Part shown: positions 36,511 through 48,016 of the stretch, one piece after another
How positions within the stretch are numbered: position 1 is the first letter of the stretch
Layout: every line of letters starts with the position of its first letter
Source: Welwitschia mirabilis
Taxonomy: Eukaryota; Gnetophyta; Gnetopsida; Welwitschiales
Direction: 5' to 3'
Assembly: GCA_051453625.1 (NCBI GenBank)
Contig: JBOZIK010000001.1
Coordinates: 277,378,528 to 277,442,527 of the forward strand
Length of the DNA: 64,000 nucleotides
The notes under the pieces: model-generated
Database searches by the model: none
What the model saw: the letters and a program-made list of their open reading frames with translations, nothing else
Told to the model about the DNA's origin: nothing
Position numbers and translations under genes: made by a program

Positions 36511-38612
36511 GAGTTTCCTCTTAGAAACTTATTGTTAGTTATTTAGGCTTTCATTGCAAGATCTTATACATTAATCTTTGTGTTACTTAATTCTCTTCTT
36601 ATTCAAATCATTTAACCTTTTAAATAACTTGATTAATTTCTCATATTAATTTAAAGTAACTTTTGATTACATTTTAAAGCAAGTATCAATTGTAAGATCA
36701 TGATACACCAAGACTAGATCATCAGCAAGAAGATAGATTTCAAGGAGTAAAAAGTTAAGATGCTCCACTAATCCTTCAACAAAGAAATGTAAACAATGAG
36801 ACTATATCTAATACAAGAATAACAATTTTAAGTCATGAAAGATGTACAAGATTACATAATATTTAATATAACTTGAAACATGTAGAAATATAAGAATTAA
36901 AGTTAGATAAGGTAAGTATACTTCCAAAACTACAGTCAATGTTCATGACAAGGTTCTAATAAATTGGAGATAAACAAACACCTTTAGAAGTTGTAAGATT
37001 CTAAGAAATTACAAGAGTTTAGAAAACACAAATTTCTGTAAGCATAAGAAGTGCTAGAGCATAGAATTATACAACTAATAATGGAGTCATATTTAATAGA
37101 AATAACACTAGAATCATAGAGAGCACAAGAAAACCATATGGGGCATATAGAATATACAATAAGGGAATCTGTACCACTCAATACTTGAGCAATACATAAG
37201 GTTATACATAAGCTTAATGCAAGTGTTTTCATCCTTTAATTTGTTATGTCCAACTTCCACATACCTTTGTATTACTCACAATTTATGCTTTAGATGAAAA
37301 AGATCATAGTAACCTAGTATCTTAGACTAGGACTCATCCTATTACCACTACACACTATAATAACTTCTTTCTTTATTACATCATAACTACTTTTATCACA
37401 CAAGGGACTGTTATGCCTTCATAGTTATCATCATTGCTTTCTCAGATTTTTATTAGTTATTATTCTTATCTCAATTTACTATAGTGGACATTAACAAAAT
37501 ATACTCTATTATATAAGTTATCATTTAGATACATTAATTTTCAATGATGCCCTAGCTAAATTTTAAGAAACAAGAGAGAGATCCCAACATGAGCACCAGC
37601 TAACATTACTTATCAAAAATTGAACTGCCAAAGTTTTATGGATTTTGTTAGATTTTATAACTTCCATGAATCACTTTTGGATGAAAAGAGTTAACATGAT
37701 AGATTATTACAAGCGAACACATTAGTACCAAATTTATAACTTAGGGTACCAGATGACATCAAAGTAGACATGTTTCAAATGAATGCACACTAATGAATAA
37801 GGTCATATGATAGGGCTAATGTATGATGTCGACTTAGCTATGAAGCATATTATAAGGTTATCAATATGCATCAAATATGAGTAGCTTACCCAAAGATCTA
37901 TCATCCTATCATACTTCAAGTCATCAATGTGAAACATGATATAGATGCTTTCTACTTTTTTTGCAAGTTAGAATATAATCTACTATATTTTACATTACTT
38001 CATATGTCTACTCAATTTACTATACCCTAGAATTATCTAGATCATGCAAGTAGATCTTAAGTGAGGGATCTTAAGTGAGGGTTTAACAGCTTAAGATGAT
38101 GAATATCATCATACATAAACAAAATATTACTTTAGTGATTAGATCTAGGTTTTTAGGGATATAACATCAACAATTAGACCATGCAAATTTTCAATTCCTT
38201 AAGATCTTTCATAGGTTGTAGGGGATATTTCATGTGCTTAGGAGGAGTTAAGAGGATATTCACATAAACAATAACTAGATATTTTAAATCAAAAGGAAGA
38301 GGGGTGGGGGGAAGGGGAGGAGAAGAAAGCAGTCTCATTCTAATACCAAAAGATTGCAATGATAAGCACTTTAACTCATGAAAGAAAATTAATTTGAAGA
38401 CATTTCTAGACTAATAGGCTCATAACCTTGTATGCAAAAACACTAAAGAAATTTTCAAGCATAAGATTTCTATTAGCAAAGCAATTTCCAAAGTAGTAGG
38501 ATTAAGCATCAAACATCAGGGATTAAAGCTAAGAGTTACAATAACCTAGTCAACCCCCCTTCCCCTTTCTTTTTTTATTTATTTTTTTGGTTTCAAGGAA
38601 TTCACAACCTAG
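36511..38612 (-). other. Internal region of the LARD-like element, non-coding
   Basis: About 2.1 kb without recognisable gag or pol. The longest frame (36984-37232, minus, 82 codons) starts with a hydrophobic stretch but has no domain and no sign of conservation. A frame at 38174-38359 (minus) is likewise probably chance. Confidence 0.65.
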
Positions 38613-38626
38613 GCTTAATATCAATA
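38613..38626 (-). other. Decayed primer binding site (tRNA-iMet type)
   Basis: Plus strand gcttaatatcaata directly before the LTR start. On the minus strand this reads TATTGATATTAAGC, which resembles the tRNA-iMet primer site found after the 5' LTR of many plant LTR elements, with several substitutions. It fixes the element's orientation. Confidence 0.6.
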
Positions 38627-38994
38627 TGTAATGCCCAAAATTTTATGCTAGGTTTGCCTAAGTGAAACAAAATATAATGTAATCATCTCCAAGATTAATA
38701 TCTAAAATCATCATATATGTTTAGTGGATAAACTTGGATTAGTATCCTAATGACGATTATAAACATATTTAATTAAGTAAACCATGTAGCTATAATTTAA
38801 GTCTCTTTCCTATGGCTAAGGTTTTATTAGCTAGCATATTAAATGGTTTAGGTAATATCCATGAAGTTAATATTGTTTAAATTACTTTAGATTCCTAAGA
38901 AACATGTAACTTATATAGGAGTTCCTTATAAAAATAATTTGAGGAATGGCCAATGATTCTTTAAGGAGGGTTTCATTTTAAAAGAAATGTCTTA

Positions 38995-39060
38995 CATTAG
39001 ACTCAAACCTAGGACCTGTTATCTCTCACTCTGGCCCCTTTACCATTACACCAAGGGCAT
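38995..39060 (-). other. tRNA-like sequence, 5' LTR copy (site 1)
   Basis: Better preserved than in the other LTR. On the minus strand, A box TGGTGTAATGG (39043-39053) fits the consensus and B box GTTTGAGTC (39000-39008) has one mismatch; 34 bases separate them. This is the internal promoter layout of tRNA genes and tRNA-derived SINEs. No SINE tail or flanking target duplication is visible. Confidence 0.55.
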
Positions 39061-39079
39061 GTTGTTGAAGGTTAACTTG

Positions 39080-39860
39080 GCGGATTGCGTCTAAGTGTAA
39101 AGGGGATCATGTTTTGTCGAGGGCAGGCTGTCCGATCGGCATGGAGACAGTGGGTGGAGATCGGAGGGGACATAGATGCGGCAAGGTCTCAGGCTACATG
39201 GAAGAGAAGTATGCGTCTAGTGCGTAGGTTGGTGAAGGGCACACGAAGGGTAGGCGGCGCAGGGACACTGCGATAGCGAAGGGAGGTACAGATCGCATAG
39301 AACGCAGAGGGGATCATGCCAGTGTGTAGACATCACAAGAATGGTGAAGGGAGAAGATGTCAATGCTGTGATGGCATTCATTTCAGACGCGATCTGATAA
39401 CTATGAAATCATGACTAAGGAGGACGTGGTACGCAGGCGGTGGCAGAGGCAGAGTTGAAGAGGCAGCAGAGGAGAGGTGGTATCGAACGCCAAAGGGGCG
39501 CAGGGAGAAGGCAGAGATAGAGTGACGCGGACTGGTGCAGACGAGAGGGGACGCGAAGGTAGCACTGGTAGCTGCGCGAGGATAGGGGAAAGGATGAATA
39601 AGCATGATGATGGTGCAAGGGTGACGACATCGTGGGAGCAGCGGTGTTAAGTGTGAATACCAGCGGCACATGGAGCACGGAGAAGGGTGTGGCGAGGGCG
39701 ACACGTAGGGACACACAGGCAGGGAAAGGGAAGTGAAGAGACATGGATCAGACATAGTAAGCTATGAGTGAGGAAGATGGGGACGAAATCACGCATGCCG
39801 TGTCTCGACAACAGAAGGGAAGCATGCAAGGAAGGGAACACGAGTTTACCAAGAGATCAT
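39080..39860. other. GC-rich island in the 5' LTR
   Basis: Homologue of 33290-34030, retaining more CpG. Many CG sites here read TG or CA in the other copy, as expected from deamination of methylated cytosines. Open frames at 39085-39276 (+) and 39378-39841 (-) are composition effects. Confidence 0.7.
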
Positions 39861-39995
39861 GAAGAAGAACAAGATTCCAGAAAAAAAAAAATGTTCAAAC
39901 CTTAGGTAATAAGGAAACGTAGTAAATTTTTATGATGAGTCAAAAATAAGGTTTAAGTCAAGTAGGAAAGGTGTCTTAAAAAAAAAATATTAGAT

Positions 39996-40056
39996 TAGGG
40001 TTTGAACTCCACATCACTACCGTGATAGTAACATGTGGTAACTAGCTCACCCGTTA
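39996..40056 (-). other. tRNA-like sequence, 5' LTR copy (site 2)
   Basis: On the minus strand, GTTCAAACC (39999-40007) is a perfect B-box match. Upstream, GTGAGCTAGTTACC (40037-40050) resembles an A box with one base missing; 29 bases separate them. It faces the same way as site 1, with the GC-rich island in between. Confidence 0.45.
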
Positions 40057-42433
40057 AGCATTTTGAGTAGGAGATGGAGACAACTATAGTTGGGGTCTAC
40101 TTTAGAAATCTACTTGTAGTTTTAGCACTAATATTTCTATAGTTGACCTTACTTAAGTGAATAAGCCTAAGTCAACCTACTCGTATGGATCTTAGCTTAT
40201 GGATTCTTAAGCAAAATATTAGTAAAATATTTAAATAAAATTCATTTTACTTAAGGTATAGATAACTTGAGTGCATGTGGAATAATGTCCCAGAAATTGA
40301 AATCATATTAAAAGCTTATGACCTTTTTATCAGAAAAATTCAATACTTTCATTTGATAGATGTCAAAGNNNNNNNNNNTCATCGTGTAGTAATAAAGTAG
40401 AGTGAAGGAAAACTTTATAAAAGAAATACCATGAAACCAAGTCAAGTTATCAACTAAATAAGCACTCCTTCATTAATAGGAAATAAGTCTGAGTACATCC
40501 ATCATACAACTATCACAATAAACTAAACACATTTGTAAACATGCACATGGCAATTGAGGTAAAGGATGACACATAACATCCACATAAGTAGGATTAAACC
40601 ATATCAACAAGATAATTCAAATGTTATATTAACATTGTATCAGTAAGTATTACAGAACTCAAGCGTTCACAAGAATTTCAACTAATAACAACCAATACAT
40701 AAATGACATTCAAACTTTGCATTACATCTATAGCTCTTCTCATGCATCTGCAACTATAGTGATTTCTACACATGCAAGTATGATGTGAGAACTATTATCC
40801 AACATAGTTCCCAGTGTGACTGATGATCAGAAATAGGTTGGGAAAGGTTTCCAAGAATAAGATAGATAACATGATCATGATCACTCATTCATTAGCTTTA
40901 TCTTCTTTAGTAACATCTTACATCATGTGCAAGTAAGCTAGTTGCACAAAACCAAGAGGGACAAGATTATCATAATGACATGCATATCTTTTCCTTTCTC
41001 CCTAGAGGTTTAGTTGACTTACCTTAGGACTCACAATAGAGAGCTTCCCTCTCTGAGATTCAAACAATTGGTTACCTCGGTGAAAATTAATTTTCATAAT
41101 TTATTTTCACCAAGGTCCTTGGTTAATAAGATATTCAAGGTTTATACAAGGTTTATTTATAAAACTCATTTATGACAGATGATAATGAGATCATNNNNNN
41201 NNNNNNNNNNNNNNNNNNNNNNNNNNNNNNNNNNTGTTCACAAAACTTAGACATAATAGAATCCTAGAAGACTCACATAAGGTGTAGATAACGGACTATA
41301 AAATTATAAGGAAACATTAACACACGCATAACAACAGATATATTACATTGATTTCAAGATTGAAATACAAGAAAAGAGATTTAAAGTGAGGCATGCAAGT
41401 ATTTAAAAAGAGGGTTATGAACCACACCTATTCTTAACAGAGTCAAACGTACTTTGAGACGAAATCAAGCTTCACACGATAAGGTTATAAGGTAAACAAT
41501 TATGACTCTTATGAATGGTGTACTCAGATATTTATAACATAGGACTAATAGTAGGACTAATAATAAGGCCTAATTTCAAGAGATAGTTTAGGTTCCCTTA
41601 ACCCATCCTTTCCAAGTCTGGCCACTGAGTGTGAACAATAATATAACAATATCTGATAAATCACTTTAATTGCATGAGAAAAATAAGTAACATGACCAAA
41701 TACTTAAGATCACATATAAACACCATTGCATGAATAGCATAAGGTTAAGAGAATTAATATCTAGTTGTAGTTTAAAAATCTAGCATGCATCAAGAGATCT
41801 AGTGTTTAACTGCATCAATTAGAAAATCATATATAAGAAGTATTAAAATTCAAAATAAACTAAAGGTTTAATTTAGCTAACAAAATAATAGCTCCAAGAT
41901 ACTTCAAGTATTCCCTTTTTTACTATAACAAATAAAACTCATGCATAACGAATAATAAATTNNNNNNNNNNNNNNNNNNNNNNNNNNNNNNNNNNNNNNN
42001 NNNNNNNNNNNNNNNNNNNNNNNNNNNNNNNNNNNNNNNNNNNNNNNNNNNNNNNNNNNNNATATAATCAGTATTAAACTCCAAAATGAACTAAAGCTTT
42101 AATTTAGCTAACAAAATAATAACTCTAAGATAATTCAAGTATTCCCTTTTTCACTATGGCAAATAAAACTCATGCATAACGAATAATAAATTCATAGTTG
42201 ACTCAATCTTTCAATCAATTAGCTAAAAGAAATAACTATAAGTTTATCTTTCAATAAGTTCTAAAATTAATAATCATGCAAATACATAATTTAACTATTT
42301 CTTTTACTTCATATATTATTATTTTTACAGAATTTGAAAATAGACTTATTTTTATTATTAAATTTTAAATATTTAATCATTTATCTAAATGAACTAAGAA
42401 AGCTTTCTAGTTTAGGAAAATCTAGATGGGGTA

Positions 42434-43230
42434 GCTTCACTTGGCTTTGCCCAGATTCTTAAGCTTTCTACTATAATTTCAAAGTAATCCCATACTTCAT
42501 GTAATAGAAGACTAAGGAAACTACCCTTACTTATCATTTCAACGAATTACCTATTATTTAGTGATAAACCATCATAAAAGAAGCTAATTTACCTCATTCA
42601 CTTAAATCCATGTTTTAGATACTTCTAAAGTAAATATTTAAATATTTCTAAGGCTTGGTATAATGGTTCATGATCTTTTGTATAATAATTCATTATATCT
42701 CATCTTAAAGAATTCATTTAGTGGTTTGAGAGGAATATTAGAATGAATGCTTTATTTATATTATACCTAGTTATAATGGTTAAAATTTTAAGGGTGTAAA
42801 GCCAAGANNNNNNNNNNNNNNNNNNNNNNNNNNNNNNNNNNNNNNNNNNNNNNNNNNNNNNNNNNNNNNNNNNNNNNNNNNNNNNNNNNNNNNNNNNNNN
42901 NNNNNNNAATGAATTCTTTATTTAAATTATACCTAGTTATCATGGTTAAAAGTTTAAGGATGTAAAGCCAAGATTTAGCCTTTTTTCAAGGAGAACCAAA
43001 AAAATAGTAAGCCTAAGGGTGCCATAAGTGTTAGAGTATTAAGGTAAAGTAGATAGTATATACTTTAATCCTAAAGGTGTAGGTAAGGGTCTTTTTATTT
43101 TAAACCATAAAAATGGGAAAATAACTGTATAATGAATGGCTTAAAATCTAATATTTATGCTATCTTAATTACACTATGGATAAAGAGGGCTCTAAACATT
43201 AAGATTATTAGTAGTCATGAAGGGTTTATT
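42434..43230 (-). pseudogene. Athila-like Gag relic, N-terminal part
   Basis: Minus-strand retrotransposon Gag (capsid-type) relic. Readable in order from about 43180 downwards: FKPFIIQLFSHFYGLK, a leucine-rich segment near 42990-43030, then DEIMNYYTKDHEPLYQA (about 42640-42700), ISFFYDGLS (about 42562-42590) and FVEMISKGSFL, ending IWAKPSEA at the border with the inserted long-LTR element. Gag continues at 32835 on the far side of that element. A 100-N gap with a 65-bp false duplication (42743-42807 and 42908-42973) lies inside. Stops and frameshifts abound. Confidence 0.7.
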
Positions 43231-43842
43231 AAGGGGGTTGTTATTTTAGTTTTCTAATCTATCTAGTTTTTTAGGTTTCTAACTGATTAAGATAGTAAGC
43301 ATTTATCTCATTTAATAATTCTTGGTTTGATCAGGATATATTATTTTTAAAAAGGCATTGAAAATCAGATTGAACATTTGGCTTTTATTGAGATATGGAA
43401 GCTTATTCCTGTTGGGCATCATAATGGGGTTGGCGTTCATAGGATATTCTTTACTCTTTCTTACTTTCCATGTTAGGGTTCGTATCATTATTGGAAGGGA
43501 TTCTAACTAGATGTCCTGATTCATTTTAGATTCAATGGATATAATTTTTCAACAAGTTTTAAATAGGATATGAATAAGATAAATTTTTCTAAAGGTTTAT
43601 ATAGGTCTTAAGAAAAATCTAAGAAAGTTTATAAGGTTCATGTAAAACATTTAGGATAACTAGATTGTAGAAAATATAACAAAAATCAAAACAATAACAA
43701 CTGAAAATAATTCCTAAAGAAAAATAAACCTAATTTTTTTTCATTTTTAGAGATTTGTAACAAATAAATATATAACTCAAAAAAAACCCAACTTAACTAT
43801 CATAATAAAATTTGTATAAATTAAAAAGGAAAGCAAAAGAAA
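43231..43842 (-). other. Possible 5' part of the Athila-like relic
   Basis: Less AT-rich at 43330-43560. One minus-strand frame there is hydrophilic with few stops, which would suit the N-terminus of the adjacent Gag. I recognise no motif, and no LTR or primer site is seen. Confidence 0.3.
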
Positions 43843-45126
43843 AACAAGTTTATATTAGTTTTTTACCTTTGGTTATGATCTAAAAAACATTTATTAAACT
43901 TATAATATAAATTATTTAATATAAAAATACTATTTAGGTTAGAGAAATATAAACTAATTAAAACTTTGAAATAGACTATTNNNNNNNNNNNNNNNNNNNN
44001 NNNNNNNNNNNNNNNNNNNNNNNNNNNNNNNNNNNNNNNNNNNNNNNNNNNNNNNNNNNNNNNNNNNNNNNNNNNNNNNNAACAGGTTTTATATTAGATT
44101 TTTGCCTTTGGTTATCATCTATAAACACATTTATTAGACTTATAATATAAATTATTTGATGTAAAAATATTATTTAGGTTAGAGGAAAAAACTAATTCAA
44201 ACTTTAAAATAGACTATTTTAGGTTCACTAGAAATGATCTAGTATCCACTACTAAAAAGAAAAGAAAATAAAATAAAAGAAACATATAAAAGAAAAAAAG
44301 AAATAGTTTGGGTATTACTAGAGAGGATTAATATCAATCACTAGAAAAATTTAAAACAAGAAAAAACTAAAAATTTGTAAGAAATAAAATTATACTCCTT
44401 CTTAGAAGATACTTTGGTATTATCCCTAGTAATGACATCAAATTGTATTCATTGTGTAGTATAGTTAAATCGAANNNNNNNNNNNNNNNNNNNNNNNNNN
44501 NNNNNNNNNNNNNNNNNNNNNNNNNNNNNNNNNNNNNNNNNNNNNNNNNNNNNNNNNNNNNNNNNNNNNNNNNNTAGTATCCAATACTAAAAAGAAAACA
44601 AAATAAAATAAAACAAACATATAAAAGAAAAAAAGAAATAGTTTGAGTATTACTAGAGAGGATTAATATCAATCACTAAAAAAATTTAAAATAAGAAAAA
44701 ACTAAAAATTTCTAAGAAATTAAAATTATACTCCTTTTAAGAATATACTTGGGCATTATCCCTAGTAATGGCATCAAATTATATTCATTGTGTAGTATAG
44801 TTAAATCGAAATAAACTAGGTCAATACCTAGTATCATTCTTCCATAGGAATTATTATAATAATTTAACAGAAATTACATAGATTTTTCTAGCTTGTAATT
44901 AGAATCTAAAGAAAGGAAAACATTAAGATTATAAGAATGTTGATAAAACTTTAATTAAAGAGGTAGTAAAATGAACAAATTCTAAACTCTATCTTAACTT
45001 TTCCTTCAGAAATCCTTTAATTTAATGATATCTTATGAATTCTTGAAACATAACTTGAACTCTCAAGTTGTAATGGCTTGGGTTATGATAACATAACCTC
45101 ATTCACCATATGAGGATTAGTAAATT
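43843..45126. repeat. AT-rich repeat region with false tandem copies
   Basis: 43843-43980 recurs at 44081-44221 and 44240-44474 recurs at 44575-44810, each pair separated by exactly 100 N. No gene. The block near 44810-44850 resembles 28035-28095. Confidence 0.65.
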
Positions 45127-46316
45127 TAATAGTCACTTAATCCTTCATAGTTCTTTAGTAAGTATGGAAAGTAATGACTTATAGTACTTAAAATCTATCA
45201 AAAAAAAAGTGACTTAAACCAACTAATTTATGGTAATAACTTAGTTAATAATATAACTTGATAATATAGTTTTCTCTTAAGTATTTCAAGTATAAAGTTA
45301 TTTACAACTTGAAATCAAAAGTGAATACCTACTTTCTACTAAATAAAATACATACATTACATCAAGGAAAGAAGAAGATATTGATAAAGATTCCTCAAGC
45401 TAGCCTTAAAACAACTTCACTTTCAAATAAAATACTTATAAGGTCATGTCAATTATGATGCTCCATGGATTTCTACTACACTCTACTAATCAAAGAATGT
45501 TTGTAAATGAAGGATCAAGGCCCTTTTATAAGTAAGGATATGATTGAAATGGTTTGGAACCTTTGCCTTATAGTGATAAGTAAGGTAGTTTAACTTCATC
45601 CTATAGCATTAGATAGAATCTTTATCATTTAGCACTAGGTAGACAAGATTCTATCCTATAGTATTTAGTGGANNNNNNNNNNNNNNNNNNNNNNNNNNNN
45701 NNNNNNNNNNNNNNNNNNNNNNNNNNNNNNNNNNNNNNNNNNNNNNNNNNNNNNNNNNNNNNNNNNNNNNNNTTTAATAGTCACTTAATTCTTCATAGTT
45801 CTTTAGTAAGTATGGAAAGTAATGACTTACAGTACTTAAAATCTATAAAACAAAAAGTGACTTAAACCAACTAATTTATGGTAATAACTTAGTTAATAAT
45901 GTAACTTGATAATATAGTTTTCTCTTAAGTGTTTCAAGTGTAAAGTTATTTACAACTTGAAATCAAAAGTGAATAACTACTTTCTACTAAATAAAATACA
46001 TAAATTACATCAAGGGGAGAATAAGATATTGATAAAGAGTCCTCAAGCTAGCCTTAAAACAACTTCACTTTCAAAAAAAATACTTATAAGATCATGTCAA
46101 TTATGATGCTCCACAGATTTATGCTACACTCTACCAACCAAAGAATGTTTATAAATTAAGGATCAAGGACTTTTTATAAGTAAGGATATGATTGAAATGG
46201 TTGGGAACCTTTAACTTATAGTGATAAGTAAAGTAGTTTATCTTTATCCTATAGCATTAGATAGAATCTTCATCATTTAGCATTAGGTAGACAAGAGTAT
46301 ATCCTGTAGTATTTAG
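45127..46316. repeat. False duplication of about 545 bp around a gap
   Basis: 45127-45672 and 45773-46316 are nearly the same sequence, separated by 100 N. Most likely unmerged alleles or contig ends. No gene. Confidence 0.75.
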
Positions 46317-46900
46317 TGGAGTTTTTCATGTAGTAGTACATAGATAACATTCTATCTTATAGCATTAAGTAAAATCTTTATCATTTAGAGTTTGGTAGAG
46401 ATTATTTTGTAGCATTTAATAGAGGTTATCATAGAGCATTAGGTGGAACCTTTACTATGATGAATCCAATATATGGTCTTTGGAGTAAGATTCCTCTACC
46501 AATCAGTTTTATTGCATATGTCTTTAGTGCCACCTCTACNNNNNNNNNNNNNNNNNNNNNNNNNNNNNNNNNNNNNNNNNNNNNNNNNNNNNNNNNNNNN
46601 NNNNNNNNNNNNNNNNNNNNNNNNNNNNNNNNNNNNNNNTAGACAAGATTCTATCCTATAGTATTTAGTGGATTTTTTCATGTAGTAGTACATAGATAAC
46701 ATTATATCTTATAGCACTAAGTAAAATCTTTATCATTTAGTGTTTGGTAGAGATTATTTTGTAGCATTTAGTAGAGGTTATCATATAGCATTAGGTGGAA
46801 TCTTTACTATGATGAATCCAATATATGGTCTTTGGAGTGAGAATCCTCTACCAATCAGTTTTATTGCATATGTCTTTAGTTCCAACTCTACATGCTTTTT
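45590..46900. repeat. Degenerate minisatellite
   Basis: Short blocks of the type TATAGCATTAGATAGAATC-TTTATCATTTAG recur many times with drift (for example 45600, 45625, 46250, 46350, 46405, 46435 and, beyond the gap, 46700-46800). The gap at 46540-46639 again has duplicated flanks (46289-46539 and 46640-46890). The open frame at 46740-47087 derives from this array and is not a gene. Confidence 0.6.
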
Positions 46901-47197
46901 CCAAATGTCTTCCAATGCTACTACTATGTGTCATCACCTCATGTTCCAATTGCTAGCATTGTTTTATGTAGAATTATGTTCATCTTATACTATGTGTTCC
47001 AAAACATGGCTAAAGATTTGTAATTATTATCAAGAAAAGAATAAAATTAATTTTTATTTTAAAAATAATGGAAGACATATTTTATGATTAAAATAATTAA
47101 ATTAATATCTTGATTTATAATAAATTATCCTAAAACACTTTATACAAATGTTTTTTTACATGTTAATAGACAATGTATGTGGAGGATAGTTAGTTAT
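46901..47197. other. AT-rich DNA, no gene
   Basis: Nothing recognised. Confidence 0.5.
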
Positions 47198-48016
47198 TCG
47201 TCTAGAGAATAATTATATAACAAAAGTTAGTTTTACTTATGCCCTTTCATATCACACCCTTTATCCTAATTGATGACTAACCCTAAACTATAGATACCCT
47301 CCTAAAATCTTTATTTCTCATATTTGGTGCATTTTGATCTTATGATAAANNNNNNNNNNNNNNNNNNNNNNNNNNNNNNNNNNNNNNNNNNNNNNNNNNN
47401 NNNNNNNNNNNNNNNNNNNNNNNNNNNNNNNNNNNNNNNNNNNNNNNNNTTTTAATTATGCCATTTCATATCACACCCATTATCCTAATTGCTGATTAAC
47501 CCTAAACTATACATACCCTCCTAAAATATTTATTTCTCACAGTTGGTGCATTTTGATCTTATGATAAATTGGAGATTTAAGTACAAGGGATCCATCTTAG
47601 CTTGGAAGAAAGATGTCCTTAGTTTTGGGTTGTGACTCCTTTATTAGTAAGCTTTTACTTATAAGTGTATGTAAAAAAAATTGATTAATTTAATANNNNN
47701 NNNNNNNNNNNNNNNNNNNNNNNNNNNNNNNNNNNNNNNNNNNNNNNNNNNNNNNNNNNNNNNNNNNNNNNNNNNNNNNNNNNNNNNNNNNNNNNAATGT
47801 AAAAAATTTCAATTAATTTAATAAAAATTGATTAAATTATGTTTTTCTATTAAGTTCTCTTAGCTTCCTTGTAGTTTATGTTGATTGTAATATATTGATA
47901 TTGTTTTGTAATTGATATATATTATAACTCTAAGTTATAATAGTTAATTAATTAATTAGAACTTGCATTTAAAATACATTACTGCATTTGCATTTCCATC
48001 CATTACATTTCATCTT
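47198..48016 (+). repeat. LTR fragment related to the 23-kb element
   Basis: Aligns with the second half of the 5' LTR at 23768-24240: the 'gtctaga' block, 'aaaagttagtttt', 'cacatcaca/tatcacaccc', the TATA region (ctatagatacc here), 'atcttatg', 'ggatccat', and 'tgcatttccatcc'. Two 100-N gaps (47350-47449, 47696-47795) carry false duplications. The fragment ends at the copia-type LTR at 48017. Confidence 0.5.

Larger units (their letters stand above)
32836..42433 (-). mobile_element. LARD-like element: very long LTRs, no coding capacity
   Basis: Two direct repeats, 32836-36492 and 38627-42433, enclose 2.1 kb. Both start TGTAAYGMCC on the plus strand. The right copy is preceded by a degraded complement of a tRNA-iMet-type primer site (38613-38626). 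The left copy is followed by TTCTCCCCCTTAA, the complement of a polypurine tract (36498-36510). Hence the element reads on the minus strand. Correcting for N runs and false duplications, each LTR is about 3.5 kb; LTR identity is roughly 85-90% by eye. It inserted into an Athila-like gag, whose homology stops at 42434 and resumes at 32835. Flanking pentamers GAAGC and GAGCC (minus strand) may be a decayed target duplication. No gag, pol or other domain is seen inside. Confidence 0.75.
38627..42433 (-). repeat. 5' LTR of the LARD-like element
   Basis: Starts tgtaatgccc; ends near agatggggta at 42433. Contains N runs at 40369-40378, 41195-41234 and 41962-42061, the last flanked by a 132-bp false duplication (41830-41961 and 42062-42193). 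Comparison with the other LTR shows the 10-N and 40-N gaps hide only about 15-20 bp each. Confidence 0.75.

Noticed and set aside
36984-37232. 82-codon minus-strand frame with a hydrophobic, signal-peptide-like start
   Set aside because: Lies in the non-coding internal region of the LARD-like element; hydrophobic starts are common in AT-rich chance frames.
39085-39841. Open frames of 63-125 codons in the second GC-rich island
   Set aside because: Same reason: composition effect, low-complexity Pro/Ser/His/Leu translations, no conservation between the two LTRs.
46740-47087. 115-codon plus-strand frame
   Set aside because: Partly open also in the left duplicate (46390-46539), but the two are probably alleles of one locus; the frame overlaps a degenerate minisatellite and has no domain.
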